This document shows, piece by piece, positions 17,284 through 26,473 of a stretch of 38,034 nt of DNA (the stretch's first letter is position 1; every line of letters starts with the position of its first letter). The stretch lies in assembly GCA_002747695.1 (NCBI GenBank), contig PDQD01000024.1:1-38034 (forward strand), given 5' to 3'. This stretch comes from Flavobacteriia bacterium. GTDB lineage: Bacteria > Bacteroidota > Bacteroidia > Flavobacteriales > Flavobacteriaceae. A program made the position numbers and the translations under genes. The notes under the pieces are model-generated. The model did not search any database. It was not told the origin of the DNA and worked only from the letters and a program-made list of their open reading frames with translations.

Positions 17284-18450
17284 ATGAAAGAGTTTTTAAA
17301 ACTTTTAAGGACAGAGTTTAAGCGCATTTTCTCTAATGACGTGATGATGCTCATATTTTTTGGAGCACCTATTGCTTACGGTATTTTATTCGGTTATGTC
17401 TATTTTAAAGCTAAAGTCACAGATCTGCCCATTGTCATAGTAGATTATGACGTCAGTCCGATATCCGATAAAATAATACACGCCTTAGATGATAATGAAG
17501 TGCTTAAAATTGTAGAGGTTAAACACAATGCTCATACCATAAAAGAGGAAATGCCTAAGAATAATTACGCTGCGATTATCAGTATTCCCAAAGGTTTTGA
17601 AGCAGACTTGTTACTCAAACGCTATCCGGAAATCCAGGTTGACGTCAATACAGTCAACATATTAAATGCCAATTTTGCTACTAAGAATATCCAGTTGGTT
17701 CTGGGAACCTTAAAAGCCGGTATTGAGATTAATGCGTTGCAAAAACAAGGGCTCTCACCTACAATTGCCCAAAAGCAATTTGAGCCTTTTAAAATCAATT
17801 ACAACAAGCTGTACAATCCTACCGGAAACTACGATATGTTTATGTTACCCGGTTTGATAGGTGCCATCATGCAACAGGTTATCTTTTTGGCATTGGCATT
17901 GGTATTTGCAAGGGATTTTGAAGACGGTTATTTTTCAGAGTTAGTACAACACAGTAAGAATGCTTTGTATCATTTTATGTTGAAAGCCGTTCCTTTTATG
18001 TTTTTAATTCCACCTATGTGGCTGGTTGTAGGACTTATCACCCGTTTTTTCTGTCCGGAACTCAGTCTGTTTGTACCAACCAACTATCTACTGATTGCCT
18101 TGCTTTCCATGGCAGCTGTAAGTACAGGAACATTATTTTCCATAGCCATACCTAACCGTTTAAAGGCTACAGAGCTGCTGATGGTTATCTCGACTCCTGC
18201 TTTTGTACTCAGTGGATTTACATGGCCCAGAATGGCAATGCCGGAACTCATTGCTAAGGCCGCGGACATTATTCCGTCCACAGCTTTTCTCGACGCCTTG
18301 AAAAAAGTGGTCTTTTATGAGAGTAACCTGAAAGGAATTATGCCCGAGATCAGACATTTAGTCCTTTTAGTCGTGGTCACTTTTATATTGACCCTTATCA
18401 TTTTACAGGTTAAAATACATGTACGTCGGAAAAAATTAAAACTTGAATAG
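17284..18450 (+). CDS. ABC-2 type transporter permease
   Basis: This 388-residue permease has one N-terminal helix (about residues 20-42), a large extracytoplasmic domain (about 45-185) and five C-terminal helices, the YhhJ/YbhR-type ABC-2 architecture. It starts 6 nt after the adaptor gene. ABC-2 exporters need a nucleotide-binding subunit, but the next gene is murI on the other strand after a strong terminator, so neither an ATPase gene nor the usual second permease is in this operon. The ATPase must be elsewhere or the system works differently. Substrate unknown. Confidence 0.88.
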   Translation: MKEFLKLLRTEFKRIFSNDVMMLIFFGAPIAYGILFGYVYFKAKVTDLPIVIVDYDVSPISDKIIHALDDNEVLKIVEVKHNAHTIKEEMPKNNYAAIISIPKGFEADLLLKRYPEIQVDVNTVNILNANFATKNIQLVLGTLKAGIEINALQKQGLSPTIAQKQFEPFKINYNKLYNPTGNYDMFMLPGLIGAIMQQVIFLALALVFARDFEDGYFSELVQHSKNALYHFMLKAVPFMFLIPPMWLVVGLITRFFCPELSLFVPTNYLLIALLSMAAVSTGTLFSIAIPNRLKATELLMVISTPAFVLSGFTWPRMAMPELIAKAADIIPSTAFLDALKKVVFYESNLKGIMPEIRHLVLLVVVTFILTLIILQVKIHVRRKKLKLE

Positions 18451-18520
18451 GAAACTTATTCATCATTTTGCTTCAATGTCAAATAGTTCATTTAAAGTTA
18501 ATCCAAATTGAAGCATGATT

Positions 18521-18551
18521 GGCGAAGCTGGTTTTTCAGCTTCGCCTTTTT
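18521..18551 (+). terminator. Intrinsic terminator of the efflux operon
   Basis: A perfect 10-bp stem GGCGAAGCTG / CAGCTTCGCC with loop GTTTTT is followed by TTTTTA. The T-run is on the plus-strand side, so it ends the tolC-hlyD-permease transcript 70 nt after the last stop, just before the convergent murI gene. Confidence 0.92.
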
Positions 18552-18555
18552 ATTG

Positions 18556-19332
18556 TTATTTCATGACCACACCGGCTATCCCTCCTACCATTCTTTGTAG
18601 CTCTGTCTTAGAACCGGTCGCATACATTTGATGCACCGGAGAAGCAGATAAGGTATTGTCAATATGATATTCTTTCAGAAGATGTTGCACCCGCCTGGCA
18701 ACAGGTTTACCTGAATCTATAATCGTTACCATAGACGGCAACAATGCTTTGATTTGGGGAATGAGGTAAGGATAATGTGTACAACCCAAGATAAGATAAT
18801 CTATATGAGCTTTGATCATAGGATCCAGATAAAGATTGAGTAAACGGGTAGTCTCTTGAGATTCTATCTTACCGGATTCTATCAATTCAACTAACCCATA
18901 CCCTATCTGTTCTATGACTTTGACATCCCGGGCAAATTTCCCTTTAGTCTGATCAAACAGTTCACTACTCAATGTACCTTGAGTTGCCAATACGCCTACA
19001 GCATTGGTTTGGGTCTGTAAAGCCGCAGGCTTGATAGCCGGTTCTATGCCCACAAAAGGGACATCGTAGTGTTGACGCAAATGCTTTATGGCGTTGGTTG
19101 TAGCTGTATTGCAAGCCACAACAATTATTTTAGCATTTTTATTCAATAAAAATTCTGTGTTTTTCTCACTCAGACGAATGATTTCGTCTTTAGATTTCTC
19201 CCCATAAGGTGCATGTTTATTATCAGCGAGATATACGGTGTTCTCATGAGGCATCAGTTTGATGATTTCATGCCAAACACTGGTACCACCTATACCGGAA
19301 TCAAATAAGCCAATAGGATGTTCATTAGTCAT
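18556..19332 (-). CDS. murI: Glutamate racemase
   Basis: This 258-residue enzyme supplies D-glutamate for peptidoglycan. Both catalytic cysteines are visible, in VVACNTATT (C74) and ILGCTHYPYL (C184), with the N-terminal IGLFDSGIGGTSV signature. The ATG at 19332 overlaps the stop of the upstream gene as TAATG, the better start; an ATG two codons earlier (19338) would add MV. It is co-transcribed behind the BNR-repeat protein. Its position after the bamA-skp cluster is conserved in Flavobacteriia. Confidence 0.95.
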   Translation of the reverse strand: MTNEHPIGLFDSGIGGTSVWHEIIKLMPHENTVYLADNKHAPYGEKSKDEIIRLSEKNTEFLLNKNAKIIVVACNTATTNAIKHLRQHYDVPFVGIEPAIKPAALQTQTNAVGVLATQGTLSSELFDQTKGKFARDVKVIEQIGYGLVELIESGKIESQETTRLLNLYLDPMIKAHIDYLILGCTHYPYLIPQIKALLPSMVTIIDSGKPVARRVQHLLKEYHIDNTLSASPVHQMYATGSKTELQRMVGGIAGVVMK

Positions 19333-20321
19333 TACCATGTCATTTTACCCAATTTATTAGTACCGGTCAAATAAATCACACTGCCGTTGTCTGCCTTAGC
19401 ACAAGTATGAAATCCTGTTGTACTGATGCTTTTCCAATGCAAACCGTTGTCTTCTGTGATGTCAATACCGTTGATACCACAAGCCAGCCAGGTATTATCT
19501 TTAATAAAGGTTACGCCGCTTCTATAGCCGTTAGCCGGTAACTGAGGAGCCATAAATACTCGTCCGGCAGTATGAGTGAAGATTGTCACTCCATCCTTAG
19601 CATCCGGTTGCATAAAATCACCACCGACAATCATAAGGGTCTTATCGTCCTTAAATGCCATACCATTGGCACCTGCTGTTTCTTTACCTTGTTTGAATGG
19701 TAACACATAACTCTTGTTTTTATAAATGAGTCGTGACCGTTGACCTCCTGTGATAATAGCATAGTGATCTTTAGAAAGCATTTTGATATTTGAACCGCTG
19801 GCTGCAAAACAGGCTTCACCGGTGTCAAGTAACGGCCGTTGTCCGGCTTCCAGTTCTTCCCAATGCTCACCGGCATCATCAGTTGTCATGATAAACAAAC
19901 GACCGTCTATGGCATCGCCTACCACCACTCCATGGTTATGGTCATAAAAGTCCATAGCATCGAGAAACATGCCTTTGGCAGTATTCTTATATACCTCCCG
20001 CCATGTTTGTCCCCCATCAGTAGTTTTAAGTAGGTACGCCGGGCTATCTATCCCCATAATGATAGCTGTATAACGGTCAAATGCTTTTACAGCTCTGAAA
20101 TCAATGGCTTCATACCCCTTTACCGTTTGCCAATGTATTGTTTCACCGCCATCCAAAGAATAACCTACACGACCATGGCTGCCACTCACCCAAAATACAG
20201 TATCGTTGACCACACTCAAGCCTCTGACAGATGAGTTAAACCCTTCATCTATAATAGCCAGTTGCTGCGCCCCCAATGATGTGTAGAATAACAGCAAACC
20301 TATACAGAGTAATCTATTCAT
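19332..20321 (-). CDS. Secreted BNR/YCF48-like beta-propeller protein
   Basis: This 329-residue protein has a signal peptide (cleavage near SLGAQ) and several BNR/Asp-box-like repeats typical of YCF48-like propellers: GGETIHW, TTDGGQTWREV, TTDDAGEHWEEL and TEDNGLHWKSI. Relatives in Flavobacteriia are often called oxidoreductase or PSII-stability-factor-like without biochemical support; function is unknown. It overlaps murI by one base (TAATG) and has its own possible -7 promoter upstream, separated from the skp genes by a terminator. Confidence 0.82.
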   Translation of the reverse strand: MNRLLCIGLLLFYTSLGAQQLAIIDEGFNSSVRGLSVVNDTVFWVSGSHGRVGYSLDGGETIHWQTVKGYEAIDFRAVKAFDRYTAIIMGIDSPAYLLKTTDGGQTWREVYKNTAKGMFLDAMDFYDHNHGVVVGDAIDGRLFIMTTDDAGEHWEELEAGQRPLLDTGEACFAASGSNIKMLSKDHYAIITGGQRSRLIYKNKSYVLPFKQGKETAGANGMAFKDDKTLMIVGGDFMQPDAKDGVTIFTHTAGRVFMAPQLPANGYRSGVTFIKDNTWLACGINGIDITEDNGLHWKSISTTGFHTCAKADNGSVIYLTGTNKLGKMTW

Positions 20322-20343
20322 AATGTCACAATTGGTTAAGATA

Positions 20344-20351
20344 CAAATATA
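20344..20351 (-). promoter_or_regulatory. -7 element of the BNR protein-murI operon
   Basis: Minus-strand TATATTTG matches TAnnTTTG and ends 22 nt before the start codon at 20321. It overlaps the distal end of the skp terminator, so this short gap both ends one transcript and begins the next. Confidence 0.5.
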
Positions 20352-20377
20352 AAAAAACCGCCTTTAAAAGGCGGTTT
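20348..20377 (-). terminator. Intrinsic terminator of the bamA-skp cluster
   Basis: AAACCGCC and GGCGGTTT form a perfect stem extended by TTT/AAA. On the minus strand it is followed by a run of seven T. It lies 18 nt after the stop codon of the second skp gene. Confidence 0.9.
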
Positions 20378-20395
20378 ATATTTTAAAAAAGCGGT

Positions 20396-20896
20396 TTACT
20401 GAATACCCAGTTTAGCTTTGACATCGGGTAAAAGGTCTTTACCATTGGCAATAACCAGTGTACTTACATTGAGTACATATTCATAACCCTGAGCATTGGC
20501 CACTTCTTCTATGGCTTTTTTAGCTTTTTCAAGAATAGGTTTTAAACCATCTTGCTCTTGTTTTTGTAAATCTTTGTAAGCCTCTTCTTTGAGTTGCTCT
20601 ATTTTTTGAGCTTCTGCCTGAACTTCCTGAGTTCTGGTTTTATTGACTTCTTCGCTTTGAGATTCAAACTCTGAATTGTATTTTTGAAATTTAGCTTTTA
20701 ATTCAGCGTCTTTTTTCTCTATTTCCTGATTATACGTTTTGGTCAAAGTTTCAAGTTTGGCTTGTAATGCTTTTGTTTCGGGCATGCTTGCAATTAACTC
20801 TTCAGTATTGATATGTGCTACCTTTGACTGGGCATTCATCATACCAAAACTCAAAGTTAAAACTGCGATAAATAGTACTTTTTTGATAGTGTTCAT
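20396..20896 (-). CDS. Skp/OmpH family periplasmic chaperone (short copy)
   Basis: The 166-residue protein has a signal peptide (cleavage near MMNAQ) followed by the OmpH/Skp fold: a short beta part (KVAHINTEELI) and a long charged coiled coil (about residues 40-125), ending with the strand VLNVSTLVIAN. Skp holds unfolded outer membrane proteins on their way to BamA, encoded two genes upstream. This copy is of normal length. It is the last gene of the uppS-bamA-skp-skp transcript. Confidence 0.92.
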   Translation of the reverse strand: MNTIKKVLFIAVLTLSFGMMNAQSKVAHINTEELIASMPETKALQAKLETLTKTYNQEIEKKDAELKAKFQKYNSEFESQSEEVNKTRTQEVQAEAQKIEQLKEEAYKDLQKQEQDGLKPILEKAKKAIEEVANAQGYEYVLNVSTLVIANGKDLLPDVKAKLGIQ

Positions 20897-20911
20897 TTTT
20901 TGTCTTTGTTT

Positions 20912-21850
20912 TTAATTATTATTCTCTTGTTCCTTTTTTTTCTCTTCACGAGCTTTTAATATTGAGTCCCTACGGGCTAACATTTTTCTTTTAGCTTCTT
21001 CTCTTTTGGCCAGACGTTCTTTTCTTTTTTCTTCTATTTTCTTACGTCTTTCTTCCATTTTCTTTTCGCGTTCTGCTTTTTTCTCCTCTACTTTGTCAAG
21101 CATTTCCTGACGCTTTTCTTCATTTTCCGCCTTCTTAGCCTCTACCTCTTCCATTCTTTCTTCCATCTCTTTTTCTCTTTCTTCCATAGCTTCAGCTTGC
21201 TCTTGTGCTCTTTGTTCTATGGCTTCTGCTTTCTCCTCTGCAATTTCTTTGCCATTTTTTGCAGCAGTTGGTTTTTTCTTGTTTCTTTTATTAAAAACTG
21301 CTTTTCTTTTTTCCTCTCTTGACTTGATTTTTTCTCCGCGGGTTATGGCGTTAACTACCTGATCACTAATATCATATTTATTGTTGGAATATAACATGAT
21401 AAGATCACTGGATTTGTCAAGCACAAAATCATATTTTCTTTTTGAAGCAATCTCTTGTACGGCATTGAACACTTTATCCTGTACCGGTTTGACCAGTTGT
21501 TGTCTCAATCTGAACAAGTCTCCGTCCATACCAAAATATTTATTTTGTAATTCTTGGTATTCCTGACGCTTGATATTGATATCTTCTTCTCTATCTGCAA
21601 TAAGATCATGAGTAAGCAATGCCCGTTCAGCATTTAATGAAGCTTCCATGGTTTCAACCTCTTTCTTTTTGGACTCGAGATCAGTCTGCCATTGTTTTAC
21701 CTTCATATCAAGGGCAGAAGTTGCCTGCTGATAATCCTGTACCTGATTTAAAATATAAACCATATCTATATAGGCAATTCTTTGAGGTTTTTGAGCCATC
21801 ATCTGTACCGAAGTAAAAATTACCAGAATTGTAAAAACTATTTTTTTCAT
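20912..21850 (-). CDS. Skp/OmpH family periplasmic chaperone with long charged tail
   Basis: This 312-residue protein has a signal peptide (to MMAQKPQR) and an OmpH domain to about residue 170 (RIAYIDMVYIL, YDFVLDKSSDLIMLYS). A C-terminal extension of roughly 130 residues made almost only of E, K, R, A and M follows (for example RQEMLDKVEEKKAEREKK). It is predicted to be one long helix or coiled coil, absent from the second copy next door. Two Skp paralogues behind bamA are usual in Flavobacteriia; the tail's role (periplasmic spacer or peptidoglycan contact) is unknown. Confidence 0.92.
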   Translation of the reverse strand: MKKIVFTILVIFTSVQMMAQKPQRIAYIDMVYILNQVQDYQQATSALDMKVKQWQTDLESKKKEVETMEASLNAERALLTHDLIADREEDINIKRQEYQELQNKYFGMDGDLFRLRQQLVKPVQDKVFNAVQEIASKRKYDFVLDKSSDLIMLYSNNKYDISDQVVNAITRGEKIKSREEKRKAVFNKRNKKKPTAAKNGKEIAEEKAEAIEQRAQEQAEAMEEREKEMEERMEEVEAKKAENEEKRQEMLDKVEEKKAEREKKMEERRKKIEEKRKERLAKREEAKRKMLARRDSILKAREEKKKEQENNN

Positions 21851-21961
21851 GATAAATATACTGAATTAGTTGCTTTGAATAAAATCACGTCAAAGTTAAA
21901 AACTTTTAATTATATATCTTATTGTACAAATGATTCATTTTTTTCGCCTGAATTTTAAGAC

Positions 21962-24520
21962 TTAGAATTGCTGACCTAATACAAAATGCGTTTGCCAACC
22001 TGATTTTTCACCCGTAACAGGGTTTTCATCAAATCCATGGGCAAAATCTATCCCTAAAAGTCCAAACTGTGGCATAAAAATCCTAACACCTAAACCGGCT
22101 GAACGTTTGAGTACAAAAGGATTGAATTTTTCAAATGTGGGAAAAGAGTTACCGGCTTCTAAAAATCCGGCCACATAAATAGATGCCTGAGGTTTTAACG
22201 TGATAGGATAACGGGCTTCCATGATGAATTTATTATACACCGTTCCGCCCTCATCTCTGCCTGACAATGCACCGTATTCATAACCTCTTAAGGCTATGGT
22301 TTCACTACCGTCAAAAAAGTTTTGTGCCATACCGTCTCCACCAACGACAAATCGTTCAAACGGCGAATAACCTATATCTTTGTTGTAGTAACCCAATGCG
22401 CCAAATTCTGTTCCGGCCATAAGCACCAGTTTTTCATACAACGGCACAAACCATCTGGCTTTAAATGAGGTCTTGTAGTATTCCAACCATTTGTATTTCT
22501 CTTTATCATCTATGGTGGTATAATCCTTGTTATTGAGGAGCGAAAATGGTGGTGTGGCTTTTAAACTCACACTCAATTCTGAACCTCCCATAGGATAAAT
22601 AGGATTAGGACCGGAAGAATTTCTGGAGAAAACTATGTTATAACTAATATTATTAGCGACCCCATCAGAAAATGGAAGTGTACGTATTACTTTGTAATTA
22701 TTGAGTTCATAACGCTGAAAACCTATACTTTGAGTCAATTGGAAGTAATCATCAGGCCACTTAAGACGTTGTCCTAAACCTAAACTGGCACCCCAGATAC
22801 TCATGCCCTGATTGTCTAATGCCTCGAAAGTTCCATAGTCTATACCTTTTCGCTGCGAATTGTAAACAGACATGGACAGGGATTTGGGTTTTCTACCTCC
22901 CAACCATGGTTCTGTAAAAGAAAAACTGTATGTACTATAGAATTTACTCTTTTGTAAACGTAGCGAAAGAGATTGACCATCACCCATAGGTACAGGGGTA
23001 TAAGCTTTCTTATTAAAAATATTTCTCATGGAAAAATTATTGAATGACAGTCCCAGAGTTCCTATAAATGATCTGCCACCATAACCTCCTTGCAGTTCAA
23101 TCTGGCTTGAGCCCTTTTCTGCCACAGTATAATCTATATCTACCGTTTTGTCTAATTGGTTAGGCTTGAGATTGGGCGATATTGCTTCTGGATCAAAAAA
23201 TCCTAATTGGCTCAATTCTCTTATGGATCTGACAATACTCTCTTTGCTGAACAAATCACCCGGTTTTGTCCATAATTCTCTATAAATCACATGGTCATTG
23301 GTTTGATCATTACCGTTCACTGTAATTTTTCTAATGGTAGCCGGTTCATCTTCATAAATTCTCACCTCTACATCAATAGAATCGTTATGTACACGGGTTT
23401 CTACCGGTGTAACCCTTGAGAATAAGTAACCATTGTTCAAATAAAACGAACTGATGTCTTCTGATTCAGGTGTTCCGTCTCCTAATACACGCTCATTGAG
23501 CACTTTAGCATTATAAACATCACCTTTGTCAAGGTGTAAAAAGTTTCTTAATTGTTCATCTGTATACACTGTATTACCTACAAAAGATATATTACCAAAC
23601 CTGTATTGTTTACCTTCATCAATATAAATATCAAGAGTGATGGTATTGCCATCATTTCTGGTCAAATCCTTTTTCGTAATGATGGCGTCTCTGTAACCTC
23701 TTTCAGAATACACATCAATGATGTTGCTGAGATCGTTTTTATACTCTTGATCTATGTATTTTGATTTCTTCCAAAAACGCCAAAATTTCTTTTTCTTAGT
23801 TTTTTTCATGGCTTTCAGCAATCTTTGGTCAGATAATTTTTCTGTACCGTGAAAAACAATATCCTTGATTTTCACCTTCTCTCCTTTGTCTATATCTATA
23901 AATAAATTGACTGTGTTAGGTTTTTCAGATTTTATAGTGCTTATCTTGACCTTTGCGTTCAAAAAGCCCTCTTCCCTGAATTTTTTTTCAAAATAATTCT
24001 TAGTGGTCACCAAAAGGTTTTCAGTCACCATTGCTCCGGCACGCAATTTAGCTTCTTCCGTATAAGTTTTGGATTTATTTCTTTTAACATTTTTGTACAG
24101 CACTTTATTCAATTGCGGTAACTCTTTTACGTCAAATTCCAGACTGACTGCTTCACCTTCCAATTTTGCAATAAATACATCAACTTTACTAAACTGTTTG
24201 GTTTCATAGAGACGTTTGATAGCACTGGTCAACTTATCACCCGGCAATTTTATCTTTGTATTCTCTATCAGACCGGTGTGAACTCTTACCGTTTGCTCAC
24301 TAAAGCGGTTAAGACCATTGATTTTTACTTCTTTTAAAACATAATCTTTACCGGGCTGGAATCCTTTTGAAGATTTGACCTTGGCATCAATCGTATCCTG
24401 AACTTGTAGTTTAGCGTCTTCCGGTTTTGCCTTTGTTGAGTCCTCTTGTGCCATAGTGGCCCATGTCATAAAAAACATTACACCACACCACAATAACATT
24501 GATTGTAAATTATTTATCAT
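21962..24520 (-). CDS. bamA: Outer membrane protein assembly factor BamA
   Basis: The central subunit of the BAM machine that inserts beta-barrel proteins. From the ATG at 24520 it has about 852 residues: a signal peptide ending near ATMAQ, five POTRA-type repeats to about residue 450 and the 16-strand barrel with a good terminal beta-signal ending in F (HFVLGQQF). The insertion-loop region shows the family VRGY-like motif as ALRGYEYG. A longer start at 24559 adds 13 residues and increases the overlap with uppS; the later start leaves an 11-nt overlap and a better signal peptide. Confidence 0.95.
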   Translation of the reverse strand: MINNLQSMLLWCGVMFFMTWATMAQEDSTKAKPEDAKLQVQDTIDAKVKSSKGFQPGKDYVLKEVKINGLNRFSEQTVRVHTGLIENTKIKLPGDKLTSAIKRLYETKQFSKVDVFIAKLEGEAVSLEFDVKELPQLNKVLYKNVKRNKSKTYTEEAKLRAGAMVTENLLVTTKNYFEKKFREEGFLNAKVKISTIKSEKPNTVNLFIDIDKGEKVKIKDIVFHGTEKLSDQRLLKAMKKTKKKKFWRFWKKSKYIDQEYKNDLSNIIDVYSERGYRDAIITKKDLTRNDGNTITLDIYIDEGKQYRFGNISFVGNTVYTDEQLRNFLHLDKGDVYNAKVLNERVLGDGTPESEDISSFYLNNGYLFSRVTPVETRVHNDSIDVEVRIYEDEPATIRKITVNGNDQTNDHVIYRELWTKPGDLFSKESIVRSIRELSQLGFFDPEAISPNLKPNQLDKTVDIDYTVAEKGSSQIELQGGYGGRSFIGTLGLSFNNFSMRNIFNKKAYTPVPMGDGQSLSLRLQKSKFYSTYSFSFTEPWLGGRKPKSLSMSVYNSQRKGIDYGTFEALDNQGMSIWGASLGLGQRLKWPDDYFQLTQSIGFQRYELNNYKVIRTLPFSDGVANNISYNIVFSRNSSGPNPIYPMGGSELSVSLKATPPFSLLNNKDYTTIDDKEKYKWLEYYKTSFKARWFVPLYEKLVLMAGTEFGALGYYNKDIGYSPFERFVVGGDGMAQNFFDGSETIALRGYEYGALSGRDEGGTVYNKFIMEARYPITLKPQASIYVAGFLEAGNSFPTFEKFNPFVLKRSAGLGVRIFMPQFGLLGIDFAHGFDENPVTGEKSGWQTHFVLGQQF

Positions 24521-25259
24521 CTGAAATTTGTTCACTTGTTTTTCCATATCTACGTTCACGCTTTTGATAAACTTCTATGGCTTTAATAAAATCTTTTTTT
24601 CTAAAATCCGGCCAAAGTGTTTCAGTAAAATAAAACTCGGCATAAGCAGATTGCCATAAGAGAAAATTACTTATACGTTGCTCTCCGCTGGTTCTTATCA
24701 TAAGATCTACGTCAGGCAAAGAAAATGTATATAAATGATTATTTATAGTTTTTTCATCTATATTTTCAATTTCCAATTCATTATTAACAACTTTTTTAGA
24801 AATCTGCTTAACAGCATCTAAAATTTCATTTCGGGAACCATAACTCAAGGCCAAATTCACAATCATATGGTCATTACTGCTGGTTTGTTCCATGACATAT
24901 TCCAGACCTTTGATGGCTTTATCCGGAAGCTTGTTCAGACTACCTATAGCTTGAAGCTTGATGTTGTTTTTTTGCAATTGAGGTAATTCATTTTTTAATG
25001 AACTGATTAACAGGTTCATCAGCGCATCAACCTCTGTTTTTGGACGATTCCAATTTTCACTGGAAAAAGCATATAAAGTAAGAACCTTTATACCTATTTC
25101 TGCGGCAATTTCTATAGTTTGCCTTACCGATTCAACACCATTTTTATGTCCGAAAATCCTGACTTTACCTTTTTGTTTGGCCCAACGACCATTCCCATCC
25201 ATAATTACAGCCACATGGTTAGGTAATTTTTTTGAAGAACTGAGTAAAGTTTTATCCAT
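24510..25259 (-). CDS. uppS: Isoprenyl transferase (undecaprenyl diphosphate synthase)
   Basis: The cis-prenyltransferase that makes the C55 lipid carrier for peptidoglycan and O-antigen. From ATG 25259 the protein has about 249 residues, with the catalytic VIMDGNGRWAK motif (Asp21), FGHKNG, LYAFSSENWNRP, the middle LSYGSRNEI and the C-terminal RTSGEQRISNFLLWQ...WPDF signature. An upstream in-frame ATG (25337) would add 26 residues reaching into porG and is unlikely; the chosen ATG is 2 nt after the porG stop. It overlaps the bamA start by 11 nt. Confidence 0.95.
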   Translation of the reverse strand: MDKTLLSSSKKLPNHVAVIMDGNGRWAKQKGKVRIFGHKNGVESVRQTIEIAAEIGIKVLTLYAFSSENWNRPKTEVDALMNLLISSLKNELPQLQKNNIKLQAIGSLNKLPDKAIKGLEYVMEQTSSNDHMIVNLALSYGSRNEILDAVKQISKKVVNNELEIENIDEKTINNHLYTFSLPDVDLMIRTSGEQRISNFLLWQSAYAEFYFTETLWPDFRKKDFIKAIEVYQKRERRYGKTSEQISDDK

Positions 25260-25261
25260 AA

Positions 25262-25951
25262 TCAATAGTTTGGTTTTACTGCACAAGGCGGCCTTTGGAA
25301 TGAATAAGTAAGCATGATACCTGTAAAGAAGTACCAATCGTTATAGCGGGGATTACCCATATTTAATGCCTCTACATCTGTTGTTGTATAGTCCAGTTGG
25401 TCAGTCATAGCATATCTCGCTCTCAATTCTAAAGATATACCAAACTCCCTGCTTAATCCCGACTTAAATCCCACACCCAGAGGAATAGCGTATGTGTAGG
25501 AAGTGTTGAATGTTGAACCATTCACAGGATCATAATGAGCGACTTCCCGATGACTTAACCCTGCCAACTCAAAAAAAACATATGGTGTAAAATTGCTGTC
25601 GGGGTTGGTCACATCATAGTCAAAAAAGTTAAGCTCAATTCCCAATGCCAATTCGTTTACAGCATTTGTAAAACTATAATTTCGTCTCTGTCTAACAGTA
25701 CTGTAAGACAAAGAATCTGCATCGGACAATGTATAATAGGTATATGTACCCCTGATTGTTATTCTGGAATTCAGGTTACGTCTGTATATTATTCCACCGG
25801 CTGCTTCATTAGGCATAATATAGGTTTCGTCACCTATATCTCCACTATAATTAACGCCACCTAAAGTTCCGCCAATCTCATTGAGTAATTGTGCCTGTAC
25901 AGACATGCTTAACATTATAATTATAAAAAATGATAACTTCCTAATCATCAT
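25262..25951 (-). CDS. porG: Type IX secretion system protein PorG (DUF6089)
   Basis: This 229-residue protein has a signal peptide (to SVQAQ) and an 8-stranded outer membrane barrel of the DUF6089/PorG family. Typical features are EIGGTLGGVNYSGDI near the mature N-terminus, GGIIYRRNLNSRI and PYVFFELAGLSH. PorG associates with the PorKN rings of T9SS in known systems. The gene leads the porG-uppS-bamA-skp-skp transcript. In many relatives NAD kinase lies upstream; here it is absent and a 520-bp gap is found. Confidence 0.88.
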   Translation of the reverse strand: MMIRKLSFFIIIMLSMSVQAQLLNEIGGTLGGVNYSGDIGDETYIMPNEAAGGIIYRRNLNSRITIRGTYTYYTLSDADSLSYSTVRQRRNYSFTNAVNELALGIELNFFDYDVTNPDSNFTPYVFFELAGLSHREVAHYDPVNGSTFNTSYTYAIPLGVGFKSGLSREFGISLELRARYAMTDQLDYTTTDVEALNMGNPRYNDWYFFTGIMLTYSFQRPPCAVKPNY

Positions 25952-25967
25952 AAGATTTCAAGGTTTG

Positions 25968-25975
25968 CAAATTTA
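25968..25975 (-). promoter_or_regulatory. -7 element of the porG-bamA cluster
   Basis: Minus-strand TAAATTTG fits TAnnTTTG and ends 16 nt before the porG ATG, giving a very short leader. Confidence 0.5.
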
Positions 25976-26433
25976 TTAAAAAATACCAACCCACCTTGGG
26001 TTTTATCAGCTATATATAAAACATAAAAGCTTTGAATATATTGCCTGACAGCTTTAGGTTTCGATTCAGATCTGCTAAAAGCGAACTAACATTTTCACTT
26101 GACAGTGTTATAAACACTAGATTTATAGACCTTTACAGATGGAATCTGACGGTATATTTCTTAAATAAAAAGTAAGTCTCTGATTATAAGATGTTTTATT
26201 AATTAAAGCACCTTCTTGCTACCGCATTCAGTTTTGTCCCGGACTTGGTTTTTTCCACTACTCAAGCCATGATAAGGTATTTATACTTTTTAAATGATTA
26301 TCCAACGATTATTCTCCGACATTCGGCACTCTACACATCAAACTTTAATTCCATTTTTATAGTTCAGGCACTCAAAATGTTAATTTTTTGTTAAATATAG
26401 TATCTTGCTTTACATAGTACCTTCTTTTAGATA

Positions 26434-26441
26434 TATATTTG
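26434..26441 (+). promoter_or_regulatory. -7 element of the DUF4870-PadR-PspC operon
   Basis: TATATTTG matches TAnnTTTG and ends 32 nt before the ATG at 26474. A TTG lies at 26405-26407, 26 nt upstream, somewhat farther than usual. Confidence 0.55.
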
Positions 26442-26473
26442 CATAGTCAAATAACTTTTAAAACCTAATAAGC

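Larger units (their letters stand above)
25952..26473. other. 522-bp divergent intergenic region
   Basis: It contains a -7 promoter for porG at the left (25968-25975) and one for the DUF4870 gene at the right (26434-26441). Between them I see no coding frame, no strong hairpin and no repeat, only AT-rich sequence with many stops. Confidence 0.6.
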
